This document shows positions 44,564 to 53,106 of a DNA stretch of 64,000 nucleotides, piece after piece (the stretch's first letter is position 1; each line of letters opens with the position of its first letter). Source of the DNA: Hydrogenophaga crassostreae (GTDB taxonomy: Bacteria > Pseudomonadota > Gammaproteobacteria > Burkholderiales > Burkholderiaceae_C). The notes under the pieces were generated by a model, which saw nothing but the letters and a program-made list of their open reading frames with translations, did no database searches and was not told the origin of the DNA. A program made the translations under genes and the position numbers. The stretch is taken from contig NZ_CP017476.1 of the NCBI RefSeq assembly GCF_001761385.1, positions 547,501 through 611,500 on the forward strand, in the 5' to 3' direction.

Positions 44564-47464
44564 TCACTGGCAAGCTTCGCAACCGGGATCGTCGATTGCG
44601 CAGAACTTGATGTCGGTTGCAGGTGTGGTGTCTGTGCTGTCGTCAGCTTTCGAAACAGCAGCGGGCGCTTGTGCGGCGTGAGCCGACACCGCATTGAGTT
44701 GACCTGTTCGACCGGTTGACTTCTCTGCCTGTGTGGCCGAAGTGGTGCGCAGGTAGTAGGTGGTTTTCAGGCCGCGCAACCATGCGAGCTTGTAGGTGTC
44801 GTCGAGTTTCTTGCCGGATGCACCAGCCATGTAGATGTTCAGGCTTTGCGCCTGGTCGATCCACTTCTGGCGGCGCGCAGCGGCTTCCACCAGCCACACC
44901 GGCTCCACTTCAAACGCGGTCGCATAAAGTGCTTTCACATCTTGGGGCACGCGGTCGATCTGGCGCAGCGAGCCGTCGAAGTGTTTGAGGTCCATGACCA
45001 TCACGTCGTCCCACAGGCCCAGGCGCTTGAGATCTTTCACAAGGTAGCCGTTGATGACGGTGAACTCGCCCGACAGATTGGACTTCACCGACAGGTTGCC
45101 AAAGCAAGGTTCGATGGAGGCGTCCACCCCGATGATGTTGGAGATGGTGGCGGTGGGCGCAATGGCCACGCAGTTGGAATTGCGCATGCCGTCGGTAGCG
45201 ATTTTCTGGCGCAGAGCCTCCCAGTCGAGCGAGGTCGAGCGGTTGGCGTCAACGTAGCCACCGCGTTCCTGCGAGAGGAGTTCGAGCGTGTCCAGCGGCA
45301 AGATGCCCTGGTCCCACAGCGAGCCTTTGTAGCTGGCGTAGCGGCCGCGCTCGCGCGCCAGCTCGGTCGATGCCCAGTAGGCGTAGTAGCAAACGGCTTC
45401 CATCGACTTGTCTGCGAACTCGACGGCTTCGTTGGATGCATAGGCGATGCGCATTTCATACAGCGCATCCTGGAACCCCATGATGCCCATGCCAACCGGG
45501 CGGTGGCGCATGTTGGAGTCGCGGGCCTTTTTCACCGCATAGAAGTTGATGTCGATCACGTTGTCGAGCATGCGCATCGCGGTCTTGATCGTCTTTTGCA
45601 GTTTCTCGTGGTCAACCTGACCATCTTTCAGGTGTTGCTTCAGGTTGATCGAACCCAGGTTGCAGACCGCGGTTTCGGTGTCGCTGGTATTGAGGGTGAT
45701 CTCGGTGCAGAGGTTGGAGCTGTGCACAACGCCAACGTGCTGCTGTGGCGAGCGCACATTGCAGGCGTCCTTGAAAGTGATCCAGGGGTGGCCGGTTTCA
45801 AACAGCATGGAGAGCATCTTGCGCCACATGTCTGTCGCCGCCACCTGTTTGAATGGTTTGATTTCGCCGCGCGCGGCCTTTTCTTCGTAGGCGACGTAGG
45901 CCTTCTCGAAGTTTGCACCGAACAGGTCGTGCAGGTCGGGGGTGTCGTTGGGGGAGAAAAGGGTCCACTGGCCCTTTTCCATGACGCGCTTCATGAACAG
46001 GTCTGGGATCCAGTTCGCGGTGTTCATGTCGTGGGTGCGACGGCGGTCATCGCCGGTGTTCTTGCGCAGCTCCAGGAATTCTTCGATGTCCAGGTGCCAG
46101 GTTTCCAGGTAGGCGCAAACCGCTCCCTTGCGCTTGCCACCCTGGTTCACGGCGACGGCAGTGTCGTTTACCACCTTGAGGAAGGGCACAACGCCTTGCG
46201 ATTCGCCGTTGGTGCCTTTGATGTGGGCACCCATGGCGCGAACACGGGTCCAGTCGTTGCCCAGCCCGCCTGCATATTTGGAGAGCAGGGCGTTTTCCTT
46301 GATGGACTCGTAGATGCCGTCGAGTTCATCGGGCACCGTGGTCAGGTAGCAGCTGGAAAGCTGCGAGCGCAGCGAGCCGCTGTTGAACAGCGTGGGTGTG
46401 CTCGACATGAAGTCGAACGAAGACAGGATTTCGTAGAACTCGATCGCGCGGGCTTCGCGATCAATTTCATTGAGCGACAAACCCATGGCCACGCGCATGA
46501 AAAAGGCCTGCGGCAATTCGATGCGGGTCTTGCGCACGTGCAGGAAGTAGCGGTCGTAGAGGGTTTGCAAGCCCAGGTAGTCGAATTGCAGGTCGCGCTC
46601 GGGCTTGAGGGCTGCGCCCAGGCGGGCCAGATCAAATTGCTGCAGCTTTTCATCAAGCAGGTCGTTCTGCACACCCTTCTTGATGAACTGGGGGAAGTAC
46701 TCTGCGTAGCGGGCACCCATTTCACTGGATGGCACCTCTTCGCCAATCACCTCTTTCACGATGGTGTGCAGCAGCAAGCGTGCTGTGGCAAAGGTGTAGT
46801 CGGGATCGCGCTCGATCAAGGTGCGGGCGGCCAGGATGGAGGCCTTGTAAACCTCTTCCATCGGCACGCCGTCGTACAGGTTGCGTTTGGTCTCGGCCAT
46901 GATCGGCGCGGCTTTGACGTCCTCACCCAAGCCTTTGCACGCGTCCTCGATCAGGAACTGCAGGCGCGCAAGGTCGAGAGGCACGCGGTGCCCCTGGTCG
47001 ATCACATGCAGGGAGGTGGTTTCGGAAGGCTGTGCCGTTTCTACATGGTGGGCGCGTTCCTGGCTTCGACGCTCGCGGTACAGCACATACGCACGAGCCA
47101 CTTCGTGGTTGCCGCTTCGCATGAGACCGAGCTCCACGTGGTCTTGCACGTCTTCGATATGAAAGGTGCCCCCACCCGGGCGCGAGCGCATGAGGGCGCG
47201 CACCACGGTCTGCGTCAACTCATCCACCGTTTCGCGCACGCTGGCCGACGCTGCTCCCTGGGTGCCGTGCACGGCCAGGAAGGCTTTCATCATGGCCACG
47301 GCGATCTTGCTGGGCTCAAAGGCCACGACCGCACCGTTGCGGCGGATGATCTGGTATTGCGAAAACGCCGCCTGGTTGGCGTGGTGGGCATCGGTGCTGG
47401 CGGGCCGTTTGGGCACGGCTGTAGCTGTCGCGGCTGGTGTGGCGTTTTGGGTTGCGGTCAGCAT
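44564..47464 (-). CDS. nrdA: Class Ia ribonucleotide reductase, alpha subunit
   Basis: 966-residue catalytic subunit, reducing ribonucleoside diphosphates to deoxy forms. An ATP-cone (allosteric activity site) is at about 37-125 (IIRRNGAVVAFEPSKIAVAMM). Catalytic core: SSCYLTTVPDELDGIYESIKE, AVCNLGSINL (active-site Cys), GNSNCVAIAP-type MRNSNCVAIAPTATISNIIG. The C terminus GCEACQ carries the CxxC pair that is reduced by thioredoxin. The ATG at 47464 follows AGAGGA. The longer open frame upstream (47650) crosses the NrdR boxes and is not used. Confidence 0.97.
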   Translation of the reverse strand: MLTATQNATPAATATAVPKRPASTDAHHANQAAFSQYQIIRRNGAVVAFEPSKIAVAMMKAFLAVHGTQGAASASVRETVDELTQTVVRALMRSRPGGGTFHIEDVQDHVELGLMRSGNHEVARAYVLYRERRSQERAHHVETAQPSETTSLHVIDQGHRVPLDLARLQFLIEDACKGLGEDVKAAPIMAETKRNLYDGVPMEEVYKASILAARTLIERDPDYTFATARLLLHTIVKEVIGEEVPSSEMGARYAEYFPQFIKKGVQNDLLDEKLQQFDLARLGAALKPERDLQFDYLGLQTLYDRYFLHVRKTRIELPQAFFMRVAMGLSLNEIDREARAIEFYEILSSFDFMSSTPTLFNSGSLRSQLSSCYLTTVPDELDGIYESIKENALLSKYAGGLGNDWTRVRAMGAHIKGTNGESQGVVPFLKVVNDTAVAVNQGGKRKGAVCAYLETWHLDIEEFLELRKNTGDDRRRTHDMNTANWIPDLFMKRVMEKGQWTLFSPNDTPDLHDLFGANFEKAYVAYEEKAARGEIKPFKQVAATDMWRKMLSMLFETGHPWITFKDACNVRSPQQHVGVVHSSNLCTEITLNTSDTETAVCNLGSINLKQHLKDGQVDHEKLQKTIKTAMRMLDNVIDINFYAVKKARDSNMRHRPVGMGIMGFQDALYEMRIAYASNEAVEFADKSMEAVCYYAYWASTELARERGRYASYKGSLWDQGILPLDTLELLSQERGGYVDANRSTSLDWEALRQKIATDGMRNSNCVAIAPTATISNIIGVDASIEPCFGNLSVKSNLSGEFTVINGYLVKDLKRLGLWDDVMVMDLKHFDGSLRQIDRVPQDVKALYATAFEVEPVWLVEAAARRQKWIDQAQSLNIYMAGASGKKLDDTYKLAWLRGLKTTYYLRTTSATQAEKSTGRTGQLNAVSAHAAQAPAAVSKADDSTDTTPATDIKFCAIDDPGCEACQ

Positions 47465-47619
47465 GATTCCTCTTTCTTTCGTTATGGCGCGGCGTTGGCG
47501 CGCTGGCGTCTTGGGCTGGCGGACGTCGATGGGCTGCAAGAGCACCAAGGCGAGGCATGTGGCGGCCACTGCGGTGAGGGGCCCATGGTCGATGGCTGAT
47601 CGATCCGTCTGCGCAGCAC

Positions 47620-47635
47620 ACACTATATCTGGTGT
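47620..47635. promoter_or_regulatory. NrdR box 1
   Basis: ACACTATATCTGGTGT matches the NrdR consensus (ACACWATATNTWGTGT) with one or two mismatches. It is about 155 bases upstream of nrdA. NrdR represses ribonucleotide reductase genes when (d)ATP is plentiful. Confidence 0.85.
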
Positions 47636-47651
47636 GTGGACGGGGTTCAAC

Positions 47652-47667
47652 CCACTACCGGTAGTGG
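47652..47667. promoter_or_regulatory. NrdR box 2 (degenerate)
   Basis: CCACTACCGGTAGTGG, inside an 18-bp perfect palindrome (47651-47668). Its centre is 32 bp from that of box 1, about three helix turns, which is the usual spacing of paired NrdR boxes. The core differs from the consensus (CCGG for ATAT-like), so this assignment rests on the spacing. Confidence 0.6.
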
Positions 47668-47903
47668 GCGGGCCTTTTTTTTATTTGAAGCAAAGGTATG
47701 CGGTTTTTCACTTCCACGTGGACGTCCGGCGAACAAATGCCGGCCTTGCGCAAGCGCGCGCGCACGCTGGCTCTGGCGCTAGCGATGTTTCCAGAGGCAT
47801 TGTTTTTCAGGGTATGGCGGCGCGCCTTTTCGCCCAAGCCGCGTCGATGCTTGCTACAAGCGCTTCGGTTCATGGAGGCGACCGCTGGTCGGGTCGGCTG
47901 CGC

Positions 47904-48533
47904 TCAGCCCGGGCGAGCTTGTGACGGTGGTGTGGTTTTCGGGAAACAGCGGGATGGCCAACCCAGCGCGCTTTGGAAACCCGGCCAGTCAAACCCGGGG
48001 CCCGGATCTTGTTTGCGCCCCGGGGCTATGTGTTCATGGCCGACCACGTGTTCGATCGGATGGCGTTCGAGCAACGCCTGGCAAAGCTCGGTCAGGCGTT
48101 GGTATTGCGCCGCTTCGAAACAGCCGCCTTCCAGGCCCTCGAGTTCGATACCAATGGAGAAGTCGTTGCAATTGTGGCGTCCGCACCATTCGGATGCCCC
48201 TGCGTGCCAGGCGCGCTCATGGGTGTCGACGAATTGAACCAGTTCGCCATCGCGGCGGATCAGAAAATGCGATGAGACTTCCATACCCCGAATGTGCTCG
48301 AAGTAGGGGTGGGCGTTCCAGTCGAGCTGGTTGGTGAACAGTTGTTCGATCTCTGTTCCGCCAAATTCGCCTGGCGGCAGACTGATGGAATGCACCACGA
48401 TGAGGTTGATCGGTGCCCCGGGAGGTCGGTGACCAAAGTTGGGTGAAGGACAGGCGCGCGCTGCGTTCAGCCACCCCTCTGACAATTCGTTGCGTTGTAT
48501 GGCTGGAGCGGCCTGGTCAGAGGACATCGTCAT
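47904..48533 (-). CDS. ampD: 1,6-anhydro-N-acetylmuramyl-L-alanine amidase AmpD
   Basis: 209-residue cytoplasmic zinc amidase that removes the peptide from recycled anhydromuropeptides; its loss raises AmpC beta-lactamase in species that have AmpR/AmpC. Zinc ligands: His in LIVVHSISLP (about 48), and His/Asp in HVVGHEHIAPGRKQDPGPGFD. ELEG and ERAWHAGASEWCGRHNCNDFSIGIELEG are typical of AmpD rather than AmiD. The start (MTMSSDQ or MSSDQ) overlaps the end of pilR by 11-17 bases. Confidence 0.96.
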   Translation of the reverse strand: MTMSSDQAAPAIQRNELSEGWLNAARACPSPNFGHRPPGAPINLIVVHSISLPPGEFGGTEIEQLFTNQLDWNAHPYFEHIRGMEVSSHFLIRRDGELVQFVDTHERAWHAGASEWCGRHNCNDFSIGIELEGLEGGCFEAAQYQRLTELCQALLERHPIEHVVGHEHIAPGRKQDPGPGFDWPGFQSALGWPSRCFPKTTPPSQARPG

Positions 48534-49998
48534 CGGCAGAGGGCGATTCGATGCCCAGGCGCTGTATGCGGTAACGCATCTGGCGCAGGTTCAGCCCCAG
48601 GCGTGCCGCTGCCGCTGTGCGGTTGAAGTCGGTTTCTTTCAATGCCTTGAGCAAAACCTGGCGCTCCTGTTGGTCCAGGTAGCTTTGCAGATCGGCTGGA
48701 ATGGACGCTTCCTGGGCCGGTTCCGGCGGGTCGACGCGATCTTGCCGAGAAGGCTCCTGGGTTGGCGCCTGATGGCGGAGGGCGTTTGTGGTGGTCGATT
48801 CTTCCGGGTCGCAGAGGTCTCCGACATCCAGGGAGTCGTTCGTGCTGAGTGCCATCGCGCGCTGCAGAAGGTTTTCCAGTTCCCGTACGTTGCCTGGCAG
48901 TTCGCGCGCCTGCAGCCAGTCGAGTGATTCGGCCGACAGCGTGGGCACGGCTTGCCCCGATTCTTTGCAGATGCGGTCGAGCAATACCTGGGCGAGCTGT
49001 GGCAGGTCTTCGCGGCGCTCACGCAGCGCCGGTGTACGCAAGCCGATCACGTTGAGGCGGTAGAACAGGTCTTGCCTGAAATCACCGCTCTTCACCAGTG
49101 CGGCCAGGTCTTTGTGGGTGGCACTGACGAGGCGCACATCGACCGGCTCTTCTTGAACGCCGCCCAGCGGGCGTACGCGGCGCTCCTGAATGACACGCAG
49201 CAGCTTGGCCTGCATCGCCAGTGGCAGGTCGCCGATTTCGTCAAGAAACAGGGTGCCACCCTTGGCCGCCTGAAAGTACCCTTCGCGGTCCTGGCTGGCA
49301 CCGGTGTAGGCGCCCTTGCGCGCGCCAAAGAACTCGGCCTCGATCAGGTTGTCGGGTATGGCGCCGCAGTTGACCGCCACGAAAGGGCTGCTGGCTCGGT
49401 GGCTGCATTCGTGCACCGCGCGGGCCACAAGCTCTTTGCCCGTGCCGGATTCGCCCAGAATCAATACGGGAGCCATGCTGGTGGCCACCTTTTCAATGCG
49501 GCTCCGGATTTGAACCATGGCCGGTGCACCACCAACAATGCGGGAAAGGGCATGAACGCCACCGGGTGGCGGTGCGGGCGTGACGGAAGCTGGCTGGCCA
49601 GTGACCGCCGGCGCCGGGTGACGCTGACTTTGCAGCGATGCGGTCACCGCCGCACGCAGCTGTTTGAGGTCAACGGGTTTGGTCAGGTAGTCAAAGGCCC
49701 CGGCTTTCAGCGCCTCGACCGCGTTTTCGGCCGATCCGTAGGCGGTGATCACAATGCAGCGCTCGCGCCGCTGTGAGTCGTTCATTTCGCGCAAGAGCTC
49801 AAGGCCCAGACCGTCGGGCAGGCGCATGTCGGTGATGACCACGTCGAAGCTGGATCGGTCGAGCACCATGCGCGCCTCGGTCAGATCGGCCGCGCTTTCC
49901 ACCTGATAGCCCTCGCGCAACAGCGTGAGCTCATACAGCGTTCGAAGGTCGGGTTCGTCATCAACGACCAGGATGGCGGCGGGAGAAATCGAAGGCAT
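48517..49998 (-). CDS. pilR: Sigma-54 dependent response regulator PilR
   Basis: 493-residue NtrC-type activator that turns on type IV pilin transcription. Receiver domain (about 8-120) with phospho-Asp in DVVITDMRLPDG and Lys in YLTKPVDL. AAA+ domain (about 160-390): Walker A GESGTGKELVARAVHE, sigma-54 contact loop in FFGARKGAYTGAS (GAYTGA in place of the usual GAFTGA), Walker B GGTLFLDEIGDLP. C-terminal Fis-type helix-turn-helix (NRTAAAARLGLNLRQMRYRIQRLGI). Paired with the kinase gene immediately upstream. Confidence 0.95.
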   Translation of the reverse strand: MPSISPAAILVVDDEPDLRTLYELTLLREGYQVESAADLTEARMVLDRSSFDVVITDMRLPDGLGLELLREMNDSQRRERCIVITAYGSAENAVEALKAGAFDYLTKPVDLKQLRAAVTASLQSQRHPAPAVTGQPASVTPAPPPGGVHALSRIVGGAPAMVQIRSRIEKVATSMAPVLILGESGTGKELVARAVHECSHRASSPFVAVNCGAIPDNLIEAEFFGARKGAYTGASQDREGYFQAAKGGTLFLDEIGDLPLAMQAKLLRVIQERRVRPLGGVQEEPVDVRLVSATHKDLAALVKSGDFRQDLFYRLNVIGLRTPALRERREDLPQLAQVLLDRICKESGQAVPTLSAESLDWLQARELPGNVRELENLLQRAMALSTNDSLDVGDLCDPEESTTTNALRHQAPTQEPSRQDRVDPPEPAQEASIPADLQSYLDQQERQVLLKALKETDFNRTAAAARLGLNLRQMRYRIQRLGIESPSADDDVL

Positions 49999-50061
49999 GC
50001 GTGAGGGGATTTCCTGAGGGTGAGACCTCGGTCGCGAAAGCGGGGAGGCCGATGGGTGAAA

Positions 50062-51867
50062 TCAGAGCGTGGACAACGATGGAGGCCCTGCCTGGGTTTG
50101 TCCGGGGGGGCGTGTGAAGCCAGGGACCGAGTCACCCATGGGGTAAGAAAGGCTTTGCTGCACAGGCAGTTCGGAGGTGTTGCGTGACATGAGCATATAG
50201 AACTCATTGCCTTCGCGTTGGTCAAGCCGGCTGCGTTGGTAGCCGATCTGGGCTTGGTATCGCTCGCAAAGCTCGCGACAAATATAGAGCCCCAGCCCAC
50301 TGGAGCGGCTTTCCGACGAAAAGAACGGTTCAAACAGGTGCTTGTGCACGCTGGGCTCCAGCGGCAAGCCGTCGCTCCAGACCGAGACCCGCACCTGCTC
50401 CGAACCGGCTGGTTGTGTGATCAGGCGAATGGATGATGCCTTTCCCGTGGCATGGCGCAGCGCGTTGTCCAGCAGGTTGACCATGACCCGGCGCAGGTGG
50501 TCGGGTTCGAAGTTGATGAATACCTTGGGTGCGTGCAGATGCACGCCAAGCACGCCCAAGGCCTGATTTTGCCGAATCCAGTCCTGGGCAATCTGTCGAA
50601 TTGTGGAGTCCAGGGGCACCGCGCCAGAGTGACCCTCGCCGCTGCTGGGTTGTGCTCGGGCGACGTTGAGAATATCGTCGACGATGCGGGAAAGGCGTTG
50701 CGCATTTTGTTCAATCATGCGCGTGAGCCGCTTCTGACCGGGGTCGTTGACCTCTTCATCCAGCAAGGCGTTGGCCTGTGTGATCGCTGACAGCGGGTTG
50801 CGAATTTCGTGGGCCACGGCCGCCGACATGCGGCCCATGGAGGCGAGCTTTTCGGTGCGCACCCTTGCCTCGACTTCCCGAAGATCCTCCAGAAACACCA
50901 CACACAGTCCCACGGCCGATGAGCTCAACCCGGCGGTGAGCCGGGTGCGGGCGAAGAAGCGGTGGGAGGTGAACTCGTCGAGATCGATGCGCACCTCGGT
51001 TTCAAGGGGTTCGTTGCGGTGGAAGGTTTCGTTCACCAGGTCGGCCAGCCCTTCCCAGCCAGCCCGCGCAGAAAGCAGCAGCTTGACCGCATGCGGTGTG
51101 GTCTCGCCGAGCACCATGGCCTTGGCCGCCGGGTTGGCATTGCGCACCACGCCATGCATGTCGACCACCATGACGCCCTCGCTCAGGCTCTCGATAACGA
51201 GTTCATTGACCTGCGCCTGCGTTCTGGCTGCGGCCTGGCTGCTTTTTGCCACCAGCTCTTCACGCGCCAGGCGGGCGGCAAGCTGGTTGGCCAACAGGGC
51301 CACCAGGAAAAAGCCGATACCGCCGAGACCTGCTTGCAGCAGCCGCGAAGTGGGCAGATCGGCGACTTGTGCCAGGCCCCAAAACGGCTCACCTAAAAGA
51401 AACAGCGCCACCATCGACGCCGTGCCCAGCGAGATGGTCAGGGATCCCAGGATGGATGCCATCAATACCGGTAGCGCAAACAGGGGCGTCAGATTGAACT
51501 CGCCTTGCTGAAACAGCTGAAGGGTGGCAAACACAATCAGGTCGACGCCGATGGTGAGTGGCCAGCGCAAGGATTCCAGCTTGCGGGTACTTTGGCGAGG
51601 CCAGGCAACCAGGGTGATCAGAGTGGCTGCCACGTGAGACAGGCTGAGAACAATCAGCCAGGTGGCCACGTTGCCGGTGCTGCTGTGGTTGACCCAGTTG
51701 AACACCTGCATGGCCAACAGCACCACGGCAATAAACAGGCGACCCCGCATGAAGGTGCGCCACAGCCGGTCGATGGACTTGCGAGCCTGCGTTGACCCGA
51801 TCGGACCTGCTTCTTCCAACGTGCTGTACCACGAGGGAGCGAACGTGGAATGAGGGCTGGTGGGCAT
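50062..51867 (-). CDS. pilS: Sensor histidine kinase PilS
   Basis: 601-residue membrane kinase. About six helices occupy residues 40-200 (FIAVVLLAMQVFNWVNH; WLIVLSLSHVAATLITLVAW; and others), then a PAS-like domain (about 235-345; EGVMVVDMHGVVRNANPAAKAMVLG), the phospho-acceptor His in SAAVAHEIRNPLSAITQANALL (about 370) and an ATPase domain (VMVNLLDNALRHA; SSGLGLYICRELCERY). The topology is that of PilS. The open frame continues upstream, overlapping the small PP0621-type gene, but the ATG at 51867 is the sensible start. Confidence 0.93.
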   Translation of the reverse strand: MPTSPHSTFAPSWYSTLEEAGPIGSTQARKSIDRLWRTFMRGRLFIAVVLLAMQVFNWVNHSSTGNVATWLIVLSLSHVAATLITLVAWPRQSTRKLESLRWPLTIGVDLIVFATLQLFQQGEFNLTPLFALPVLMASILGSLTISLGTASMVALFLLGEPFWGLAQVADLPTSRLLQAGLGGIGFFLVALLANQLAARLAREELVAKSSQAAARTQAQVNELVIESLSEGVMVVDMHGVVRNANPAAKAMVLGETTPHAVKLLLSARAGWEGLADLVNETFHRNEPLETEVRIDLDEFTSHRFFARTRLTAGLSSSAVGLCVVFLEDLREVEARVRTEKLASMGRMSAAVAHEIRNPLSAITQANALLDEEVNDPGQKRLTRMIEQNAQRLSRIVDDILNVARAQPSSGEGHSGAVPLDSTIRQIAQDWIRQNQALGVLGVHLHAPKVFINFEPDHLRRVMVNLLDNALRHATGKASSIRLITQPAGSEQVRVSVWSDGLPLEPSVHKHLFEPFFSSESRSSGLGLYICRELCERYQAQIGYQRSRLDQREGNEFYMLMSRNTSELPVQQSLSYPMGDSVPGFTRPPGQTQAGPPSLSTL

Positions 51868-51889
51868 GGCTGTATGGCTGGCGAGCGCG

Positions 51890-52129
51890 TTAAGCGGTAC
51901 CGTGTTCGTGTTGTTGGCGGTGTTCGTCGCAACAGTATCTACCCCCCGGGCCCCGCACCGATTCACTTTCGGGCAGGTGCGTTCCGCACTGCAGGCAGGC
52001 AACCATCGCCATGGGCAGCGCGGTGGGCTTTGGGGGAGGGCGCTTGGTCGAGTCCAAATCACCCTGGCGGTTGTTGCGCCACAGCCAGATGGCGACAACA
52101 ATGACTGAAAGGACCAGCAAGAATTTCAT
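51890..52129 (-). CDS. PP0621 family small zinc-ribbon-like protein
   Basis: 79-residue protein with an N-terminal membrane helix (MKFLLVLSVIVVAIWLWRNNR) and a C-terminal Cys-rich module (MVACLQCGTHLPESES, GGRYCCDEH), probably a metal-binding site. This matches the PP0621 family that usually stands just upstream of pilSR in Betaproteobacteria. Function unknown. It begins nine bases after the preceding gene ends. Confidence 0.88.
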   Translation of the reverse strand: MKFLLVLSVIVVAIWLWRNNRQGDLDSTKRPPPKPTALPMAMVACLQCGTHLPESESVRGPGGRYCCDEHRQQHEHGTA

Positions 52130-52138
52130 GGTGTCAGA

Positions 52139-52939
52139 TCAAGCGCGTTGCAAAACGACTTCGAGAACAAAGCGCGAGCCCACGTAGCTCAGCAGCAGAA
52201 AACCTGCGCTGATGTAGAGCATGCGAACCGCGGTTCGGCCGCGCCAGCCCAGGCGCCAGCGACCCAGCAGGAGCACGCCCATGCTGGCCCATGACAGTAC
52301 CGAGAACGCGGTTTTGTGATTCCAGACCACTTGCTGGTTGATCATTTCAGAGAACCATGCGCCAGCCAGCAACGTGGCGCTGAGCAGCACAAAGCCGGCC
52401 CCGACAAACCGGAAGGTCAGGCGCTCCAGCGTCAAGATAGGCATCGCCGTTTCTGGCATCTTGCCCAGGCGCATGGCCTTTTCTGCGCGTTGCATCAACC
52501 AGGCGTGAACCACGGCGGCGGCAATCAAGCCGTAGGCGGCGATCCCGAGCGCCCAGTGCAAGGGCATCCAGTGGCTGGGCAGTTGCGGGTAGTGGGACCC
52601 AGGGAAAACCAAAGCGACCAATACGGCGGCCATCCCCATGACGGCCAATACCCAGCGCGCACGCATCTGTGGGTAGAGGCGGCTCTCAACCAGGTAAACG
52701 GTGAGCAACAACCAGGCCGTGATGGAGATGGCCGGGCCAAAGCCAAATCGCACGGGGTGTGTCAACAGGCTGGTGATCAGGACCAGCAAATGCAATACCC
52801 ACGCCGCTGACAGGATGGCGCGAGCCTGGGGTTGCGTGACGCGGGTATGCCAGCCAGCAAGGGCGCCATAGGCACAGGCCGCGCCAGCGGCCAGAGCGGC
52901 GGCGGCAGGGTGAGCAAAAGCAGCGGAAAGCAAGGGCAT
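52139..52939 (-). CDS. CcsA/YpjD-type cytochrome c assembly-like membrane protein
   Basis: 266-residue integral membrane protein with about eight helices, matching the CcsA/HemX-like family (cytochrome c assembly-type). Conserved elements are PLHWALGIAAYGLIAAAVVHAW (about 132-153) and the family signature AGAWFSEMINQQVVWNHKTAFSVLSW (about 211-236), with His and Trp residues that bind haem in true CcsA. In this neighbourhood (divergent from ffh) the family is often annotated as inner-membrane protein YpjD. Start at MPLLSAAFA (52939). Confidence 0.85.
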   Translation of the reverse strand: MPLLSAAFAHPAAAALAAGAACAYGALAGWHTRVTQPQARAILSAAWVLHLLVLITSLLTHPVRFGFGPAISITAWLLLTVYLVESRLYPQMRARWVLAVMGMAAVLVALVFPGSHYPQLPSHWMPLHWALGIAAYGLIAAAVVHAWLMQRAEKAMRLGKMPETAMPILTLERLTFRFVGAGFVLLSATLLAGAWFSEMINQQVVWNHKTAFSVLSWASMGVLLLGRWRLGWRGRTAVRMLYISAGFLLLSYVGSRFVLEVVLQRA

Positions 52940-53106
52940 CAAGCGGTGTGGGTGGTGGCGGGCACGCCCCACAGGGCTGCCCTAAAATCAAGCTCACAGT
53001 TTAACGGTCTTGCCCGGTTGGCGCTCATGGGGCGCAGTGCCCGGCGACTTTCCTTTTTCGGGTTAGGCCCCGCAGCGCGGTGGCCCGCCTCAACAGATCG
53101 CATCAC

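Larger units (their letters stand above)
47465..47903. other. Region between nrdA and ampD, 439 bases
   Basis: It holds the nrdA promoter with NrdR boxes (47620-47667) and a T-rich stretch (about 47676). Between about 47690 and 47903 short frames exist on both strands but none shows a family, a signal peptide or a good ribosome-binding site. Confidence 0.5.

Noticed and set aside
44846..47599. 917-codon open frame antisense to nrdA
   Set aside because: Mirror of a highly conserved gene with strong third-position GC; its translation is His/Gln/Val-rich with no family.
47655..48237. Short frames on both strands between nrdA and ampD, including one of 179 codons
   Set aside because: The larger one is mostly antisense to ampD; no ribosome-binding site, signal or domain.
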